The position numbers and the translations under genes were made by a program. A model generated the notes under the pieces. That model worked only from the letters and a program-made list of their open reading frames with translations, was not told the DNA's origin and searched no databases. Of a stretch of DNA of 64,000 nt, positions 16,353 to 23,951 are shown piece after piece. Position 1 is the stretch's first letter, and each line of letters opens with the position of its first letter. Origin of the DNA: Streptomyces sp. NRRL F-2664 (lineage in GTDB: Bacteria > Actinomycetota > Actinomycetes > Streptomycetales > Streptomycetaceae); contig NZ_JOFX01000006.1 in assembly GCF_000719345.1 (NCBI RefSeq), positions 169,829-233,828 of the forward strand. Direction: 5' to 3'.

Positions 16353-17027
16353 GTGGACGACGTTCTGCGGCGCGCCCCGCTCTTCGCGGCGCTCGATGAC
16401 GAGCAGGCCGCGGAGCTCCGCGCCTCCATGGGCGAGGTGACCCTCGCACGCGGTGACGCCCTGTTCCACGAGGGCGACCCCGGCGACCGGCTGTATGTCG
16501 TGACCGAGGGCAAGGTGAAGCTGCACCGCACCTCCCCCGACGGTCGCGAGAACATGCTGGCCGTCCTCGGCCCCGGCGAGCTGATCGGCGAGCTCTCGCT
16601 CTTCGACCCCGGCCCGCGTACCGCCACCGCCACCGCGCTGACCGAGGTCAAGCTCCTCGGCCTCGGTCACGGTGACCTCCAGCCCTGGCTCAACGCCCGG
16701 CCCGAGGTCGCGACCGCGCTGCTACGCGCCGTCGCCCGCCGCCTGCGCAAGACCAACGACCAGATGTCCGACCTGGTCTTCTCCGACGTTCCCGGCCGCG
16801 TGGCCCGGGCGCTCCTCGACCTGTCGCGCCGCTTCGGCGTGCAGTCGGAGGAGGGCATCCACGTGGTGCACGACCTCACGCAGGAGGAGCTCGCCCAGCT
16901 CGTCGGCGCCTCCCGCGAGACCGTGAACAAGGCCCTGGCCGACTTCGCGGGCCGCGGCTGGCTGCGCCTGGAGGCGCGTGCCGTGATCCTGCTGGACGTG
17001 GAGCGCCTCGCCAAGCGCTCCCGCTGA
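16353..17027 (+). CDS. crp: Crp/Fnr-family transcription factor Crp
   Basis: A cAMP-receptor-type regulator of 224 aa. The N-terminal cyclic-nucleotide domain has the phosphate-binding cassette GELIGELSLFDPGPRTA, a long central dimer helix follows (about 115-140), and the C-terminal winged helix has the recognition helix in LVGASRETVNKAL. In S. coelicolor Crp controls germination, growth and antibiotic production, with cAMP as candidate ligand. AGGAGAG at about 16340 precedes GTG 16353, which decides the start over the in-frame ATG 16290. A candidate Crp site is upstream and a strong terminator follows at 17046-17080. Confidence 0.95.
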   Translation: MDDVLRRAPLFAALDDEQAAELRASMGEVTLARGDALFHEGDPGDRLYVVTEGKVKLHRTSPDGRENMLAVLGPGELIGELSLFDPGPRTATATALTEVKLLGLGHGDLQPWLNARPEVATALLRAVARRLRKTNDQMSDLVFSDVPGRVARALLDLSRRFGVQSEEGIHVVHDLTQEELAQLVGASRETVNKALADFAGRGWLRLEARAVILLDVERLAKRSR

Positions 17028-17045
17028 CACCCTCAGCAGTCCTAC

Positions 17046-17080
17046 GGAGAGGTCCTGCCCGCACCGGGCAGGGCCTCTCC
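17046..17080 (+). terminator. Terminator of crp
   Basis: A 15-bp stem (17046-17060 with 17066-17080, one G-U pair) closes a 5-nt loop, 19 bp after the crp stop. There is no long T-tract. Confidence 0.8.
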
Positions 17081-17171
17081 GCGTGTCCGGGGCCGTGCGC
17101 GCCCGTGGGCGCCGGGAGGCGGCCCCCCGCGCCTCGTACGCCCACGGGGCCGATCCGTGCACAGTGGAAGC

Positions 17172-18011
17172 ATGGAGCGCAGGGGTCTGGACGCACACGG
17201 GTACTTCGAACGGGAAGGCTCCCTCGGCCGGGTGCAGGGAGAGTTCCGGGACGTCGTGGCCGCCGCGCGCGAGCGGACGGCCGAGGCGTACGGGCGGCGG
17301 CTGCACAGCGCCTACCTGTACGGCTCCGTGCCGCGCGGGACGGCCCGCCCGGGGCGCTCCGACCTCGATCTGCTGCTCGTCCTGCACCGCACGCCCTCGG
17401 ACGAGGACCGGGACACCGCCGAGGTGCTGGCCCGGGGCATCGACGAGGACTTCGCGCAAATCGATGGGGTCGACCTCCTGCTCCACGACAAGGACACCGT
17501 GCTGAGCGAGGAGGAACGATTCGACCTGGGCTGGTTCCTCGCCTGCCTGTGTACGCCGCTGCTCGGCGCCGACCTGGCCGAGCACCTGCCCCGCTACCGC
17601 CCGGACAGCCTGCTCGCCCGTGAGACCAACGGCGACCTCGCCGCCCTGCTGCCCCGGTGGCGTGCGGAGCTGCGGGAGGCCTCCGCCCCGGAGGAGTACC
17701 GGAGGCTGAGCCGGCTCTTCGCACGACGCCTGGTCCGTACCGGATTCACGCTGGTGATGCCGCGATGGGGCGGCTGGACCAGCGATCCGACCGAGGCGGC
17801 GGAGGTGTTCGGCTTCTACTACCCGGAGCGCGCCGCCCAGATGCGGGCCGCGGCCGCCGTGGCCCTGGACCCGGTCGAGGACCCGGCCGTGCCGCGCATT
17901 TACGTCGAGGACCTGGGGCCGTGGCTTGCGGACGAGTACACGGCGCGCCACGGGACGAAGTCGCCCCGCCCGGCGAGGACTACGCCCGAGGAGCGGCCTT
18001 CTGCACGGTGA
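17172..18011 (+). CDS. Nucleotidyltransferase-domain protein
   Basis: A 279-aa protein with the polymerase-beta-type nucleotidyltransferase signature: YLYGSVPRGTA, then SDLDLLLV, giving GS-x(n)-DxD for metal and nucleotide binding. The C-terminal two thirds are helical and carry no second known domain. Such stand-alone enzymes include aminoglycoside-type adenylyltransferases and MNT-like toxin modifiers, but no partner HEPN gene adjoins this one, so the substrate is unknown. ATG 17172 is chosen; ATG 17157 is five codons upstream. The 3' end overlaps the convergent L7/L12-like gene by 32 bp. Confidence 0.75.
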   Translation: MERRGLDAHGYFEREGSLGRVQGEFRDVVAAARERTAEAYGRRLHSAYLYGSVPRGTARPGRSDLDLLLVLHRTPSDEDRDTAEVLARGIDEDFAQIDGVDLLLHDKDTVLSEEERFDLGWFLACLCTPLLGADLAEHLPRYRPDSLLARETNGDLAALLPRWRAELREASAPEEYRRLSRLFARRLVRTGFTLVMPRWGGWTSDPTEAAEVFGFYYPERAAQMRAAAAVALDPVEDPAVPRIYVEDLGPWLADEYTARHGTKSPRPARTTPEERPSAR

Positions 18012-18294
18012 CGGCCAGGTCCTCGACGGCCCGCTTCGCCTCCGCCAGCCCCGCGCCGGTGATGCGGCGGTAGGCCTTGATCGCCGCGATCGTCCGGTCC
18101 TCCCGGATCAGGGCGCGCACCTCGTCCAAGCCCGCCGGCTCCGGCTCCTCGATGCCCAGGTGGTCCAGCACCAGCGCCAGGCGGCGCTCGGCCCGGTCCG
18201 CCTGCAGCTGCAGGCTCTTCACGCGCAACGACACCGTCGAGGTGATCCATCCGGCCGTGCCCAGCAACACCACCAGCAGGAACATCGTGTTCAT
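17980..18294 (-). CDS. Membrane-anchored protein with ribosomal L7/L12 C-terminal-like domain
   Basis: A 104-aa protein. A single N-terminal transmembrane helix (about 3-20) is followed by a short basic coiled-coil-like segment and a domain containing AIKAYRRITGAGLAEAKRAVE. That segment closely resembles the helix-turn-helix of the L7/L12 C-terminal domain, which recruits translation factors on the ribosome. The function of anchored L7/L12-like domains is not known. ATG 18294 overlaps the stop of the upstream MBL gene (ATGA), placing it last in the DUF4177-RidA-NUDIX-MBL operon. It overlaps the convergent nucleotidyltransferase gene by 32 bp. Confidence 0.8.
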   Translation of the reverse strand: MNTMFLLVVLLGTAGWITSTVSLRVKSLQLQADRAERRLALVLDHLGIEEPEPAGLDEVRALIREDRTIAAIKAYRRITGAGLAEAKRAVEDLAVTVQKAAPRA

Positions 18295-19136
18295 TCGGGC
18301 CCTCCGGGAATCAGTCCGTGATCTTGAAGGTACTCGAGCTGAGCCCGTACGGACCATTCCGCCGCCGGCCACAGGGAGCGGTCCACATCCGCGTACACGT
18401 GGGCGACGACCGCCTCGGCGGTGGTGAAGCCGTTCTCGACGGCCGTCTCGACCTGCGCCAGCCGGTGCGCCCGGTGGGCGAGGTAGTACTCGACGGCGCC
18501 CTGGGCGTCGTCCAGTACCGGCCCGTGCCCCGGCAGGACCGTGTGGACCCCGTCGTCGACGGTGAGCGAGCGCAGGCGGCGCAGGGAGTCCAGGTAGTCG
18601 CCGAGGCGGCCGTCGGGGTGTGCGACCACCGTGGTGCCGCGGCCGAGGATGGTGTCGCCCGTCAACACGGCCCGGTCGGCCGGCAGGTGGAAGCAGAGCG
18701 AGTCACTGGTGTGCCCGGGCGTCGGGACGACGCGCAGCTCCAGCCCGCCGGTCCGGATCACGTCTCCGGCGGCCAGGCCCTCGTCGCCGAGGCGCAGGGC
18801 CGGGTCCAGTGCGCGGACCTTCGTACCGGTCAGCTCGGCGAAGCGGCCGGCGCCCTCCGCGTGGTCGGGGTGGCCGTGGGTGAGCAGGGTGAGCGCGACC
18901 CGCTTGCCCGCCTGCTCGGCGGTGGCGACGACCGCCCTCAGGTGCGCCTCGTCCAGCGGGCCCGGGTCGATGACGACGGCGAGGTCGGAGTCGGGCTCGG
19001 ACAGCAGCCAGGTGTTGGTGCCGTCCAGGGTCATCGCGGAGGCGTTGGGGGCCAGGATGTTGACCGCGCGGGCGGTCGCCGGCCCGGAGGTGACCACTCC
19101 GCGGGGCTGCCCCGGCAGTGCTGCGGCGTCGCTCAT
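18291..19136 (-). CDS. MBL-fold metallo-hydrolase
   Basis: A 281-aa metallo-beta-lactamase-fold hydrolase. The dinuclear metal motif is LLTHGHPDHAEG (HxHxDH), with later ligands in PTPGHTSDS, LTGDTILGRG and LPGHGP. The C-terminal helical extension, as in LACTB2/RNase-like and glyoxalase II-like members, suggests a hydrolase of thioester or nucleic-acid type; the substrate is open. It overlaps the NUDIX gene upstream and the L7/L12-like gene downstream by 4 bp each, so the three are tightly coupled. Confidence 0.88.
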   Translation of the reverse strand: MSDAAALPGQPRGVVTSGPATARAVNILAPNASAMTLDGTNTWLLSEPDSDLAVVIDPGPLDEAHLRAVVATAEQAGKRVALTLLTHGHPDHAEGAGRFAELTGTKVRALDPALRLGDEGLAAGDVIRTGGLELRVVPTPGHTSDSLCFHLPADRAVLTGDTILGRGTTVVAHPDGRLGDYLDSLRRLRSLTVDDGVHTVLPGHGPVLDDAQGAVEYYLAHRAHRLAQVETAVENGFTTAEAVVAHVYADVDRSLWPAAEWSVRAQLEYLQDHGLIPGGPE

Positions 19137-20041
19137 GCGGGACCTCCGGGGTCCTGGGGGCGCCCGAGGCGGACGCGCTTGGTGAACTCGTCGTGGCCCG
19201 GCCAGCTCAGCACCACCTCGCCGTCCTCCAGCGCGGCCCGGGCCAGCACCGGGGCGAGGTCCTGGGTCGAGGCCGCGGTGAGCGCGTCCGCGGCGCTCCC
19301 GTAGGGCTCCAGGGAGCGCAGGGTGGAGATGGTGGGCGGCATCATCAGCAGCTCGCCCTTGTCGTAGCCGTCGGCCGCGTCGGCCGGGCGGATCCAGACG
19401 GTCCGGTCGGCCTCGGTGGAGGCGTTGCGGGTGCGCTGCCCCTCCGGGAGGGCTGCGACGAAGAACCACGTGTCGTAGCGGCGCGGCTCGAACTCCGGGG
19501 TGATCCAGCGCGCCCACGCCCCCAGCAGGTCGGAGCGCAGCCACAGCCCGCGGCGGCGCAGGAAGTCCGCGAAGGACAGCTCCCGCGCCACGAGGGCCTG
19601 CCGGTCCGCCTCCCAGTCGTCCCCGGTGGTGTCGCCGACGACCGTGTCCGGGGTGGGGCCGGCGAGCAGGACGCCCGCCTCCTCGAAGGTCTCCCGTACG
19701 GCACCGCACACGATGGCCTGGGCGGTGCGGGCATCGGTTCCGAGCCGGGCCGCCCACTCCGCCCGGGCCGGGCCGGCCCAGCCGACGTGGTGCTCCTCGT
19801 CGCGGGGGTCGACCCCGCCGCCCGGATAGGCGTACGCGCCGCCGGCGAAGGCCATGGAGGTCCGCCTGCGCAGCATGTGGACGACGGGCCCGTCCGGGGT
19901 GTCGCGCAGGAGCATCACGGTGGCGGCGAGCCGCGGTGGCACCGGGGTGAGCGAACCGTCCGCGAGCGCGCGGATGCGGTCGGGCCATTCGGGCGGGTAC
20001 CACTGGCCCCCGGCGGGGGGCTGCTGCTGACCATTCGGCAT
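19133..20041 (-). CDS. NUDIX hydrolase with large insert in the box
   Basis: A 302-aa NUDIX protein. The Gly-rich start of the box (YAYPGGGVDP) and its catalytic end (RETFEEAGVLL) are separated by about 35 extra residues, the layout of the NUDT19-like group, whose members act on CoA derivatives or similar diphosphates. The C-terminal half contains the AWARWITPEFEPRRYDTWFF segment typical of that group. It overlaps the downstream MBL gene by 4 bp; NUDIX plus MBL pairs are common in actinobacteria and suggest successive steps on one substrate, an inference only. Confidence 0.85.
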   Translation of the reverse strand: MPNGQQQPPAGGQWYPPEWPDRIRALADGSLTPVPPRLAATVMLLRDTPDGPVVHMLRRRTSMAFAGGAYAYPGGGVDPRDEEHHVGWAGPARAEWAARLGTDARTAQAIVCGAVRETFEEAGVLLAGPTPDTVVGDTTGDDWEADRQALVARELSFADFLRRRGLWLRSDLLGAWARWITPEFEPRRYDTWFFVAALPEGQRTRNASTEADRTVWIRPADAADGYDKGELLMMPPTISTLRSLEPYGSAADALTAASTQDLAPVLARAALEDGEVVLSWPGHDEFTKRVRLGRPQDPGGPA

Positions 20042-20197
20042 GGGCGGATGCTACGGCCATCCGCCCCGATGTTCGAGGGTCTCCCTCCCCGGCACCCCCC
20101 GCGGCGCCGCAGGGCCGGACGGGGCGAGCGCCGGGGAGCCGGACGGGGCCGGGGCGAGCCCGGGGGCGTGCGGCTCCCCGGGACACGCCCCACGCGT

Positions 20198-20671
20198 TCA
20201 GGCGTCGGGGGTCAGTTCCACCTGGATCTCGACCTCCACCGGCGCGTCGAGCGGCAGGACCGCCACGCCGACCGCGCTGCGCGCGTGCACGCCCTTCTCA
20301 CCGAGGACGGCGCCCAGCAGCTCGCTCGCACCGTTCAGCACGCCCGGCTGGCCCGTGAAGTCCGGGGCCGAGGCGACGAAGCCGACGACCTTCACGACAC
20401 GCTCGATCCGGTCGAGGTCGCCGACGACCGACTTCACGGCGGCCAGGGCGTTCAGCGCGCAGGTGGCGGCCAGTTCCTTGGCCTGCTCCGGCGAGACCTC
20501 GGCACCGACCTTGCCGGTGACCGGCATGCTGCCCTTGACCATCGGGAGCTGGCCCGCGGTGTAGACGTAGGCGCCCGACCGCACGGCCGGCTGGTAGGCG
20601 GCCAGCGGCGGGACGACCTCGGGCAGGGTCAGGCCGAGCTCGGTCAGCTTCGCCTCTACGGCGCCGCTCAT
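20198..20671 (-). CDS. RidA-family protein (enamine/imine deaminase type)
   Basis: A 157-aa YjgF/YER057c/UK114-family protein of the longer branch. Recognisable features are GAYVYTAGQLPM near the trimer-interface pocket and CALNALAAVKSVVGDLDRIERVVKVVGFV in the core helix and strand. RidA proteins hydrolyse reactive enamines released by PLP enzymes; whether this subgroup keeps the activity is not settled. ATG 20671 overlaps the stop of the DUF4177 gene (ATGA), so the two are co-translated. A 156-bp non-coding gap separates it from the NUDIX gene. Confidence 0.88.
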   Translation of the reverse strand: MSGAVEAKLTELGLTLPEVVPPLAAYQPAVRSGAYVYTAGQLPMVKGSMPVTGKVGAEVSPEQAKELAATCALNALAAVKSVVGDLDRIERVVKVVGFVASAPDFTGQPGVLNGASELLGAVLGEKGVHARSAVGVAVLPLDAPVEVEIQVELTPDA

Positions 20672-20829
20672 GCCTTTTCCCGCTTGAGGTAGGCCACCAG
20701 CTGCTCGGGGTTGTTCGGGCCGGGCACGACCTGGACGAGCTCCCAGCCGTCCTCGCCCCAGGTGTCCAGGATCTGCTTGGTGGCGTGGACCAGCAGGGGG
20801 ACCGTCGCGTATTCGAACTTCTTGGTCAT
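20668..20829 (-). CDS. DUF4177-domain small protein (53 aa)
   Basis: A 53-aa protein starting MTKKFEYATVPLLVHATKQ and ending in LVAYLKREKA. The pattern of an aromatic N-terminal strand, a central DTWGEDGWELVQV and a C-terminal YLKR strand is that of DUF4177, a compact fold of unknown function found next to ArsA-like ATPases and RidA genes in Streptomyces. ATG 20829 opens the operon; the stop overlaps the RidA start by 4 bp. It is divergent from the first ArsA-like gene, with only 72 bp between starts. Confidence 0.85.
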   Translation of the reverse strand: MTKKFEYATVPLLVHATKQILDTWGEDGWELVQVVPGPNNPEQLVAYLKREKA

Positions 20830-20901
20830 GGGAGCGAGGGTAGTGCCTGAGATGCGGGGCTCATGCGCGCCCCGGGACCCGAGTGGTTAGGCTCGGGCGG
20901 T

Positions 20902-21882
20902 GTGAGCAGGCTCCAGGTGGTCAGCGGCAAGGGCGGCACCGGCAAGACCACGGTCGCCGCGGCACTCGCGCTTGCCCTCGCGCGCGAGGGCAGACGGACA
21001 CTTCTCGTGGAGGTCGAGGGAAGGCAGGGGCTCGCGCAGCTCTTCGGCGCCGAGGCGCTCCCCTACGAGGAGCGGAAGATCGCGGTCGCACCGGGCGGGG
21101 GCGAGGTGTTCGCACTCGCCATCGACGCCGAACGGGCGCTGCTGGACTACCTCCAGATGTTCTACAAACTCGGCTCGGCCGGCCGCGCCCTCAAGAAGCT
21201 CGGCGCCATCGACTTCGCGACGACCATCGCCCCCGGCCTGCGCGACGTGCTGCTGACCGGCAAGGCGTGCGAGGCGGTGCGCCGCAAGGACAAGGCGGGG
21301 CGGTACGTCTACGACCACGTGATCATGGACGCGCCGCCGACCGGGCGGATCACCCGGTTCCTGAACGTCAACGACGAGGTGGCGGGCCTGGCCCGGTTCG
21401 GGCCGATCCACCACCAGGCGCAGGCCGTCATGAAGGTGCTCAAGTCCCCCGAGACGGCGGTGCACCTGGTCACCCTTCTGGAGGAGATGCCCGTTCAGGA
21501 GACCGCGGACGGCATCGAGGAGCTGCGCGGGGCCGGCCTGCCGGTCGGCCGGGTCGTCGTCAACATGGTCCGCCCGCACCACCTCGACGAGGACACCCTG
21601 CGCACCGCGGCCGAGGACCACCGGGCCGGGGTCGCTAAGGCGCTGTCCCGGGCGGGCCTGGGCGGTGCGCGCCGCGGCGGAGTGGCGGAGCGGCTGGTCG
21701 AACCGCTGCTCGCGCAGGCCGCCGAGCACGCGGGGCGGGTGGAGCTGGAGCGTGCGCAGCGCGCCGTACTGGCAGGCCTGGACCTGCCGACGTACGAACT
21801 GCCCCTGCTCGGGGCGGGGGTGGATGTGGCCGGGCTGTACGAGCTGGCCAAGGAACTCCGGAAGCAGTCGGTGGCCGAATGA
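20902..21882 (+). CDS. ArsA/GET3-like P-loop ATPase (first of pair)
   Basis: A 326-aa ATPase of the ArsA/GET3 group. The deviant Walker A GKGGTGKTTV is at residues 8-17, followed by LLVEVEGR in place of the usual ID-P-A switch and VIMDAPPTG as the A-loop/switch II. The Cys ligands of true arsenite pumps are not visible, so arsenite transport is unlikely; a targeting or regulatory ATPase is inferred. GTG 20902 is chosen because the preceding in-frame residues (from 20863) overlap the promoter region of the divergent operon. Its stop overlaps the second ATPase gene, suggesting a heterodimer. Confidence 0.87.
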   Translation: MSRLQVVSGKGGTGKTTVAAALALALAREGRRTLLVEVEGRQGLAQLFGAEALPYEERKIAVAPGGGEVFALAIDAERALLDYLQMFYKLGSAGRALKKLGAIDFATTIAPGLRDVLLTGKACEAVRRKDKAGRYVYDHVIMDAPPTGRITRFLNVNDEVAGLARFGPIHHQAQAVMKVLKSPETAVHLVTLLEEMPVQETADGIEELRGAGLPVGRVVVNMVRPHHLDEDTLRTAAEDHRAGVAKALSRAGLGGARRGGVAERLVEPLLAQAAEHAGRVELERAQRAVLAGLDLPTYELPLLGAGVDVAGLYELAKELRKQSVAE

Positions 21883-23186
21883 GCGGGGCACTGGCGGGAC
21901 GCGACGGGCGAGCGGGGCACACGGAACGTACGGGACGCGAGGGAGGGGACGCGATGGGCCTGGAGACTCCGCCGCGACTGGCGGTCGACCGGCTGCTCGA
22001 CGACCGGGAGACCCGGATCATCGTGTGCTGCGGTGCCGGTGGCGTGGGCAAGACCACCACGGCCGCGGCCCTCGGCGTACGGGCTGCCGCCCGGGGGCGG
22101 AAGGCGGTCGTGCTGACCATCGACCCGGCGCGGCGGCTCGCGCAGTCGATGGGGATCGACTCGCTGGACAACACCCCGCGCAGGGTCGGGACCGCCGGGG
22201 AGGGCGGCGGCGAACTGCACGCGATGATGCTGGACATGAAGCGCACCTTCGACGAGATCGTCGAAGCACACGCCGACGCCGAGCGGGCCGGCGCCATCCT
22301 CGCGAACCCCTTCTACCAGTCCCTGTCGGCCGGCTTTGCGGGCACGCAGGAGTACATGGCGATGGAGAAGCTGGGTCAGCTGCGGGCGCGGGACGACTGG
22401 GACCTGATCATCGTGGACACGCCGCCGAGCCGGTCGGCGCTGGACTTCCTGGACGCCCCGAAGCGCCTGGGGTCCTTCCTGGACGGGAAGTTCATCCGGG
22501 TGCTGATGGCACCGGCGAAGGTAGGCGGCCGGGCCGGCATGAAGTTCCTGAACGTCGGCATGTCGATGATGACCGGCACCCTCAGCAAGCTGATGGGCGC
22601 GTCGCTGCTGAAGGACGTCCAGACCTTCGTGGCGGCGATGGACACCATGTTCGGCGGCTTCCGCACGCGGGCCGACGCGACCTTCCGGCTGCTCCAGGCA
22701 CCCGGTACGGCCTTCCTCGTGGTCGCGGCGCCCGAACCGGACGCCCTGCGCGAGGCGGCGTACTTCGTGGAGCGGCTGGCCGCGGAGCGCATGCCGCTGG
22801 CCGGTCTGGTGCTCAACCGGGTCCACGACAGCGGCGCCGACCAGCTGTCCGCCGAACGGGCGTTGGCCGCCGCAGAGAATCTTGAAGAAGGCGGCATTGT
22901 CGATCAGGAGTCCGGGAAAGCTGGACTTCGTGACACGGCCGCCGAACCCCCCGGCGCCGATGACGACACCACGGCCGTCGACCGGATCACGGCAGGACTG
23001 CTGCGCCTGCACGCCGAACGGATGCAGGTGATCGCGCGTGAGCAGCGCACGCGTGACCGCTTCACTTCACTCCACCCGGAGGTGGCGGTGGCCGAAGTGG
23101 CCGCCCTGCCCGGCGATGTGCACGACCTCGCCGGGCTGCGGGCCATCGGAGAACGACTCGCGGCCGGGGTGCCGGCCGGAGCGTAG
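21879..23186 (+). CDS. ArsA/GET3-like P-loop ATPase (second of pair)
   Basis: The partner of the preceding gene, 435 aa from ATG 21879 (ATGA overlap) or 410 aa from ATG 21954, where a strong GGAGGGG site precedes MGLETPPRL; the shorter form may be the main product. Walker A is GAGGVGKTTT, the switch I segment is LTIDPARRLAQSMG as in ArsA, and the switch II is IVDTPPSR. A Met-rich helix region (AGMKFLNVGMSMM) could form a hydrophobic client groove as in GET3. Two adjacent, non-identical ArsA ATPases immediately upstream of wblA are a conserved Streptomyces arrangement as I recall it. Confidence 0.87.
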   Translation: MSGALAGRDGRAGHTERTGREGGDAMGLETPPRLAVDRLLDDRETRIIVCCGAGGVGKTTTAAALGVRAAARGRKAVVLTIDPARRLAQSMGIDSLDNTPRRVGTAGEGGGELHAMMLDMKRTFDEIVEAHADAERAGAILANPFYQSLSAGFAGTQEYMAMEKLGQLRARDDWDLIIVDTPPSRSALDFLDAPKRLGSFLDGKFIRVLMAPAKVGGRAGMKFLNVGMSMMTGTLSKLMGASLLKDVQTFVAAMDTMFGGFRTRADATFRLLQAPGTAFLVVAAPEPDALREAAYFVERLAAERMPLAGLVLNRVHDSGADQLSAERALAAAENLEEGGIVDQESGKAGLRDTAAEPPGADDDTTAVDRITAGLLRLHAERMQVIAREQRTRDRFTSLHPEVAVAEVAALPGDVHDLAGLRAIGERLAAGVPAGA

Positions 23187-23215
23187 GCGTTCGTACGGGG
23201 TGGCGGCCGCGTGTT

Positions 23216-23566
23216 CTACCCGGCTGCCGCGTACGTCTCGTACGGAACGTCGATCTCCGCGTCTGCATCCATGGTGAGGATGCCCGTGCTGCGCTCGTAC
23301 TCCGTGCGGGCGGTTTCGAGCAGCCGTCGCCACGAGGTGACGGTGGGACGCCGGCGCAGCAGCGCACGTCGTTCCCGCTCGGTCATTCCGCCCCACACGC
23401 CGAACTCGACGCGATTGTCGAGCGCGTCGGCCAGGCACTCGGTCCGCACCGGACACCCGGTGCACACCGCCTTGGCCCTGTTCTGTGCCGCTCCTTGAAC
23501 GAACAGTTCATCCGGATCGGTAGTGCGGCAGGCTGCCTGCGCACTCCAGTCGGTAACCCAGCCCAT
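23216..23566 (-). CDS. wblA: WhiB-like [4Fe-4S] regulator WblA
   Basis: A WhiB-family transcription factor of 116 aa. The cluster ligands are one Cys in AACRTTD followed by Cys-x2-Cys-x5-Cys in VCTGCPVRTEC, then the GVWGG turn and a basic ERERRALLRRRPTV helix that in the family contacts DNA. The sequence around MGWVTDWSAQ matches WblA, a pleiotropic regulator that represses antibiotic production and promotes sporulation. The start is taken at ATG 23566; an in-frame ATG at 23623 would add 19 residues. It is convergent with the ArsA pair and divergent from the PBP gene, with an unusually long upstream region (23567-23951) likely to hold its complex regulation. Confidence 0.92.
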   Translation of the reverse strand: MGWVTDWSAQAACRTTDPDELFVQGAAQNRAKAVCTGCPVRTECLADALDNRVEFGVWGGMTERERRALLRRRPTVTSWRRLLETARTEYERSTGILTMDADAEIDVPYETYAAAG

Positions 23567-23951
23567 CCCGGCGCCGTCCTCTCCCGAATCGAGGCTCCCC
23601 CACGGCGGTAGCGGCATATTCACCGCTGCCAGTTGAGGACGTTACGGAAGGCGGGCACAGTGCAACACCCCCGACGGGCCCAATCTTGAATGGTCCGAAC
23701 GGACTATGGGTAAGCGGCAGATCACCCGACGGAGTGATCCGGCGACATGCCCGACCATTCCGACGATTCGGGTGCAATCGGCGGATCCAGTTCACCGGGG
23801 CAGCGAGATTCGGACATCAGTCCACCCCATTCGGGAAGGGTGAAAATCAAGCCGAGGGGTTGATGTCGCACCGGAGTGCTGTGACAGTTGGGGCCAGCTT
23901 AGGCCAAGGCATTCGCGCGTGTCCGGCGAATCAGAACGTAGGCTGCCCTCC

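Noticed and set aside
18291..20186. Apparent 631-aa fusion reaching into the MBL hydrolase
   Set aside because: Only the last 281 residues are protein-like; the upstream part is an out-of-frame reading of the NUDIX gene. The MBL gene has its own ATG at 19136 overlapping the NUDIX stop.
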